64,000 nt of DNA from Xanthomonas prunicola (GTDB taxonomy: Bacteria; Pseudomonadota; Gammaproteobacteria; Xanthomonadales; Xanthomonadaceae), in assembly GCF_002846205.1 (NCBI RefSeq), contig NZ_PHKV01000002.1, positions 124,001-188,000 on the forward strand, in the 5' to 3' direction. Positions 60,948 to 64,000 of this stretch are shown in pieces. Below the pieces are notes generated by a model. The model made no database searches. It was not told the origin of the DNA and saw only the letters and a list, made by a program, of their open reading frames with translations. Positions within the stretch are counted from its first letter, which is position 1. Every line of letters begins with the position of its first letter. A program made the position numbers and the translations under genes.

Positions 60948-61390
60948 AACCTGAGATCGAGCAATTCATCGCCCAGATCCCCGTCAGACAATGTCTGTTG
61001 GATCAGTGCGCGATGTGCCTGCTCGCTCCAGAGTTCGAATTTGTCGCCCATGCCCAGCAGCACGGCTTTTTTCTCGATGCCAACCGCATTGCGATGGCTG
61101 GCCGGGATGCTCAGACGGCCATTGGCGTCCAGCTCGAGCACGGCCGAAGAACCCACCAGTTTTTGCTGCAGCGTGCGGATCACGCGCTGGGTATTGGGCT
61201 TGGACATCACATCGTCGCGCACCCGCTCCCACTCCTTTTCCGCGTACAGCCACAGGCATCCGGCTTCAAACGGGTTGTAGGTGAGTACCAGGCGGTTGCC
61301 GCTGACACGCGTGACGAGGTCGCGGTATGCGGTTGGCACCGCCATACGCCCCTTGTCGTCCACCGTGATGGCAGTCTCGCCCTGAAACAC
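60944..61390 (-). CDS. mraZ: Transcriptional regulator MraZ
   Basis: MraZ is a SpoVT/AbrB-fold DNA-binding protein that represses the division cluster. With GTG 61390 the protein has 148 residues starting [19 protein letters not shown], the family's usual start; a TTG at 61399 is a weaker option. Two AbrB-like modules are visible, each with a DxxGR motif: [14 protein letters not shown] near 12-25 and [14 protein letters not shown] near 90-103. The stop overlaps rsmH (GTGA). Directly upstream lies a promoter overlaid with five 10-bp-spaced MraZ-type boxes. Confidence 0.96.
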
Positions 61391-61422
61391 CGAATGCAAC
61401 CTCGAATACCCGCTGGGGGATC

Positions 61423-61498
61423 ATTGAACCACGAAAAACCACAAAACACCTGGTTTTCCCTCCGTTGCCCACCTTAGCAGCGCGTCAAAGGTTGTCAA
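61423..61498 (-). promoter_or_regulatory. mraZ promoter with five 10-bp-spaced MraZ boxes
   Basis: On the minus strand TTGACA (61493-61498) and TAAGGT (61471-61476) are 16 bases apart and form the likely -35 and -10. From 61472 downwards the sequence repeats with a 10-base period: GTGGG, GAGGG, CAGGT, GTGGT, GTGGT. This matches the TGGG-N5-type direct repeats bound by MraZ. The first box overlaps the -10, so MraZ binding should block the promoter. Confidence 0.75.
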
Positions 61499-61568
61499 CA
61501 ACTTTGAGGGCCACAAATCGCCAGTCGCATCAATGAGTTGCAGCACTCTTTAGAGACTTGTTCAAAGG

Positions 61569-61577
61569 TTATCCACA
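61569..61577 (+). promoter_or_regulatory. Consensus DnaA box
   Basis: TTATCCACA is an exact match to the high-affinity DnaA box. It lies in the AT-rich spacer between mraZ and the NRDE gene, about 70 bases upstream of the mraZ -35. No second box was found nearby. Confidence 0.5.
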
Positions 61578-61713
61578 AGTTGCTGTTTCGTCTCAGATTT
61601 TGAGATTGAACGGAAATTCAGGGGCGTGAAGGCCGTGTAAACTCGACCGCTATCTCACTTCACATTGCGCCAGCTGCATCTCTCAACTGCGCAAACAAGT
61701 GACAATTGGCGGC

Positions 61714-62469
61714 ATGTGCCTGGTCGCCCTAGCCTGGAAAACCCACCCGCGCTGGCGCCTGCTGTTGGCGGGCAACCGCGATGAATTCCACGACCGCCCC
61801 ACCGCCGCGTTGGCGCCCTGGACGGCACCGGCCGATACCGTGCTGGCCGGGCGCGACCTGCGCTCGGGCGGGAGTTGGGTCGGACTGGGCAGCGACGGCC
61901 GTGCGGCCGTGGTCACCAACGTGCGCGACCCGCTGGCCACCATGTCTGGGCGCTCGCGCGGACATCTGATCGCCGACTATCTATCCGGCAGTTCCGACGC
62001 TGCCGCCTATGCCCGGGAACTGGCCCCAGCTGCACACGCGTTCCCACCGTTCAATCTGCTGCTGTGCGATGCCGAGCGGTGCGAGCACCTCAGCAATCAC
62101 CCGCCACTGGCCCGCGCTCTGGCTCCCGGCATCCACGGCATGTCCAACGGCCCACTGGACGCGCCCTGGCCCAAGACCGCTGCGCTGACTGCGGCCCTGC
62201 ACGAGTGGTGCGCCGCAGGCGCCGAAGAGCTGCACCCCCTGTGGACCGCCTTGGCCAGCCCGACCGTCGCTCCCGACGACGCCCTGCCTGACACCGGCGT
62301 GGACCAGGCCACCGAACGCCTGCTCTCGGCCGCCTTCATCACCGGCGCCAGCTATGGAACCCGCGCCAGCACCATCGTCGCGGTGGACCACCGGGGCAGC
62401 GGCTTCATCCACGAACGCCGCTTCGGACCGAACGGGATCTTCCAGGGCGAGACACGGCTGGACATTTAG
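61714..62469 (+). CDS. NRDE-family protein (TANGO2-like)
   Basis: The 251-residue protein starts MCLVALAWKTHPRWRLLLAG, followed by NRDEFHDRPT, the NRDE signature. Cys2 is positioned to become an N-terminal nucleophile after Met removal, as in Ntn-hydrolase-like members. GRDLRSGGSWVGL and GMSNGPLDAPWPK are further family motifs. The C-terminus FIHERRFGPNG is typical. The biochemical role is not established; eukaryotic TANGO2 is linked to lipid and haem handling. The ATG at 61714 is preferred over an upstream GTG because it places Cys at position 2. Confidence 0.83.
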   Translation: MCLVALAWKTHPRWRLLLAGNRDEFHDRPTAALAPWTAPADTVLAGRDLRSGGSWVGLGSDGRAAVVTNVRDPLATMSGRSRGHLIADYLSGSSDAAAYARELAPAAHAFPPFNLLLCDAERCEHLSNHPPLARALAPGIHGMSNGPLDAPWPKTAALTAALHEWCAAGAEELHPLWTALASPTVAPDDALPDTGVDQATERLLSAAFITGASYGTRASTIVAVDHRGSGFIHERRFGPNGIFQGETRLDI

Positions 62470-62530
62470 GAAGACCGGAACTGCGTGGCGGGACGACGAG
62501 GCCAGAGACACCGGGCCAGGCCCGCGCATT

Positions 62531-63669
62531 GATCCCCGTAAGCGGGGAGGATGCAGACCGCCTCGCTCTCCTTACTCCCGCCTGCGGGAGAAGGTGGCGC
62601 GCAGCGCCGGATGAGGGAATCCGCCACGCATCCCCGCGCTGCCCCCATCCGCCCTTCGGGCACCTTCCCCCGCAGGCGGTGGAAGGCACATCTCTCCGGA
62701 ACTCCAGGGTTCCGGGACGATGCCCCTTATCCCGCAAGCGGAGAGGATGCAGACTGCCTCGCTCTCCTTCTCCCGCCTGGGGGAGAAGGTGGCGCGCAGC
62801 ACCGGATGAGGGAATCCGCCACACATCCCCGCGCTGCCCCCATCCGCCCTTCGGGCACCTTCCCCCGCAAGCGGTGGAAGGCACATCCCTCCGGAACTCC
62901 AGGATTCCGGGACGATCCCCCTTATCCCCCAAGCGGGAGAATGCAGACCGCCTCGCTCTCCTTCTCCCGCCTGCGGGAGAAAGGTGGCGCGCAGCGCCGG
63001 ATGAGGGGGAATCCGCCACGCATCTCCGCACTGCCCCCATCCGCCCTTCGGGCACCTTCCCCCGCAAGCGGTGGAAGGCACATCCCTCCGGAACTCCAGG
63101 ATTCCGGGACGATCCCCCTTATCCCCCAAGCGGGAGAATGCAGACCGCCTCGCTCTCCTTCTCCCGCCTGCGGGAGAAAGGTGGCGCGCAGCGCCGGATG
63201 AGGGGGAATCCGCCACGCATCTCCGCACTGCCCCCATCCGCCCTTCGGGCACCTTCCCCCGCAAGCGGTGGAAGGCACATCCCTCCGGAACTCCAGGATT
63301 CCGGGACGATCCCCCTTATCCCCCAAGCGGGAGAATGCAGACCGCCTCGCTCTCCTTCTCCCGCCTGCGGGAGAAAGGTGGCGCGCAGCGCCGGATGAGG
63401 GGGAATCCGCCACGCATCTCCGCACTGCCCCCATCCGCCCTTCGGGCACCTTCCCCCGCAAGCGGTGGAAGGCACATCCCTCCGGAACTCCAGGATTCCG
63501 GGACGATCCCCCTTATCCCCCAAGCGGGAGAATGCAGACCGCCTCGCTCTCCTTCTCCCGCCTGCGGGAGAAAGGTGGCGCGCAGCGCCGGATGAGGGGG
63601 AATCCGCCACGCATCTCCGCACTGCCCCCATCCGCCCTTCGGGCACCTTCCCCCGCAAGCGGTGGAAGG
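62531..63669. repeat. 197-bp tandem repeat array, about 5.7 units
   Basis: The motif ATGCAGAC recurs at 62551, 62747, 62941, 63138, 63335 and 63532, with intervals of 196, 194, 197, 197 and 197 bases. Units 3 to 5 appear identical; units 1 and 2 have diverged, and the last unit stops at 63669. Each unit holds several GC-rich hairpins, for example CTCCCGC-CT-GCGGGAG and CGCCCTTCGGGCA. Because 197 is not a multiple of three, the long frames seen here shift between units and are not genes. There is no spacer-repeat structure, so it is not a CRISPR. Confidence 0.92.
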
Positions 63670-63714
63670 AAGATATCTCTGCAAACCGACGCTCCAGCAA
63701 GGCCAGGTGCAAGC

Positions 63715-63731
63715 CCCCTTGAGTCAAGGGG
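63715..63731. repeat. CCCCTTGA palindrome, copy of the element at 38959
   Basis: CCCCTTGA-G-TCAAGGGG is a perfect palindrome flanked by AAGC and CGCGGCGGCG. A related element (AAGCCCCCTT-GGT-AAGGGGGCGCG) lies upstream of the VOC gene at 38959. It sits between the tandem array and rnpB; the rest of 63732-63850 shows no gene. Confidence 0.6.
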
Positions 63732-63850
63732 CGCGGCGGCGACTGCGGGGGGTCTGGCATGCCCGGAGAGGGGCCCGCGTTTTGTATCGCCGAAGGCGGT
63801 ACGAAGCATGGGAGCCTTCGAGAAAGGCGAACGCCAGAAAAGAAGGTGGC

Positions 63851-64000
63851 GGAGCCGGCCGATAAGCCGGGTTCTGTCGTGGACAGTCATTCGTCTAGGC
63901 GCTACGTCACCGCAGCGCTCAAGCAACCTACCCGGATCCAGCGCGGGCCACGCCAATGGATCCCTATTTGGTCTTGCTCCAGGTGGGGTTTGCCGTGCCG
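63851..64000 (-). ncRNA. rnpB: RNase P RNA, 3' part (5' end beyond the window)
   Basis: On the minus strand the sequence contains the conserved bacterial RNase P RNA blocks: GGCCAAATAGGGATCC, GGTAGGTTGCTTGAGC, CCTAGACGAATGACTGTCC, and ACGACAGAACCCGGCTTATC leading to the 3' P1 strand GGCCGGCTCC. The catalytic RNA processes tRNA 5' ends. The 3' end is placed at about 63851; CTTCTTTTCT follows and may serve as the terminator tail. The 5' half is cut by the window edge. Confidence 0.93.

Noticed and set aside
62529..63600. Several frames of 120-290 codons inside the 197-bp array on both strands
   Set aside because: They are translations of the repeat, shift frame between units because 197 is not divisible by three, and have no start signals.
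62531..63669. CRISPR array
   Set aside because: Whole 197-bp units are repeated with no short repeat/variable spacer alternation, and no cas genes are nearby.

Overview
The window is high-GC DNA from a Xanthomonas-type gammaproteobacterium. This rests on gene content and order: a complete mraZ-to-ftsZ division and cell-wall cluster followed by lpxC, an M23 peptidase, secA and a Nudix/ThiE fusion; an ahcY gene behind an SAH riboswitch; several secreted hydrolases; and the short interspersed repeats usual in this genus. The species cannot be fixed from sequence reading alone.

Layout. 1-3.3 kb: the 3' part of a methyltransferase gene, a membrane metal-dependent hydrolase and metK with a clear terminator. 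3.6-13.5 kb, all minus strand: a lipoprotein histidine acid phosphatase behind a TonB-dependent receptor, an OmpA-type lipoprotein with internal 17-residue repeats, and a translationally coupled tetR-DUF4105-esterase operon. 13.6-19.4 kb: ppc and a large S9 peptidase. 19.5-21.2 kb: SAH riboswitch and ahcY. 21.3-35.4 kb is accessory in character: a methyltransferase, two different sulfotransferases with a 30-codon small gene between them in a low-GC pocket, DUF3228, DUF2058 and zinc-ribbon proteins, an alpha-amylase, an aldose dehydrogenase, a VOC protein, a sedolisin, a quinone oxidoreductase and a glycoside hydrolase. metF follows at 35.5 kb. 37-43.4 kb: Nudix/ThiE fusion, VOC protein, secA, M23 peptidase, DUF721. 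43.5-61.4 kb, minus strand: lpxC and then (in reverse) ftsZ-ftsA-ftsQ-ddl-murC-murG-ftsW-mraY-murF-murE-ftsI-ftsL-rsmH-mraZ. 61.7-64 kb: an NRDE-family gene, a 197-bp tandem array and the 3' part of rnpB.

How the genes work together. metK, ahcY and metF cover the activated-methyl cycle: S-adenosylmethionine synthesis, S-adenosylhomocysteine removal and methyl-folate supply. The riboswitch ties ahcY to S-adenosylhomocysteine. The mra/fts/mur cluster makes the lipid-linked peptidoglycan precursor and the division machinery. Almost every junction in it overlaps by 1-11 bases (ATGA, GTGA or TGATG), which implies translational coupling, and MraZ appears to bind a row of 10-bp-spaced boxes at its own promoter. 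murD is missing from its usual place between mraY and ftsW.

Most notable: (1) the sulfotransferase / 30-aa peptide / sulfotransferase / methyltransferase locus; (2) a 72-bp tandem repeat forming a coupled 72-codon frame exactly between ftsL and ftsI; (3) copies of a GGGAATC-type repeat scattered through the division cluster, two of which now encode the C-terminal tails of MurG and RsmH; (4) a run of perfect hairpins at the secA 3' end, with the stop codon in a loop.
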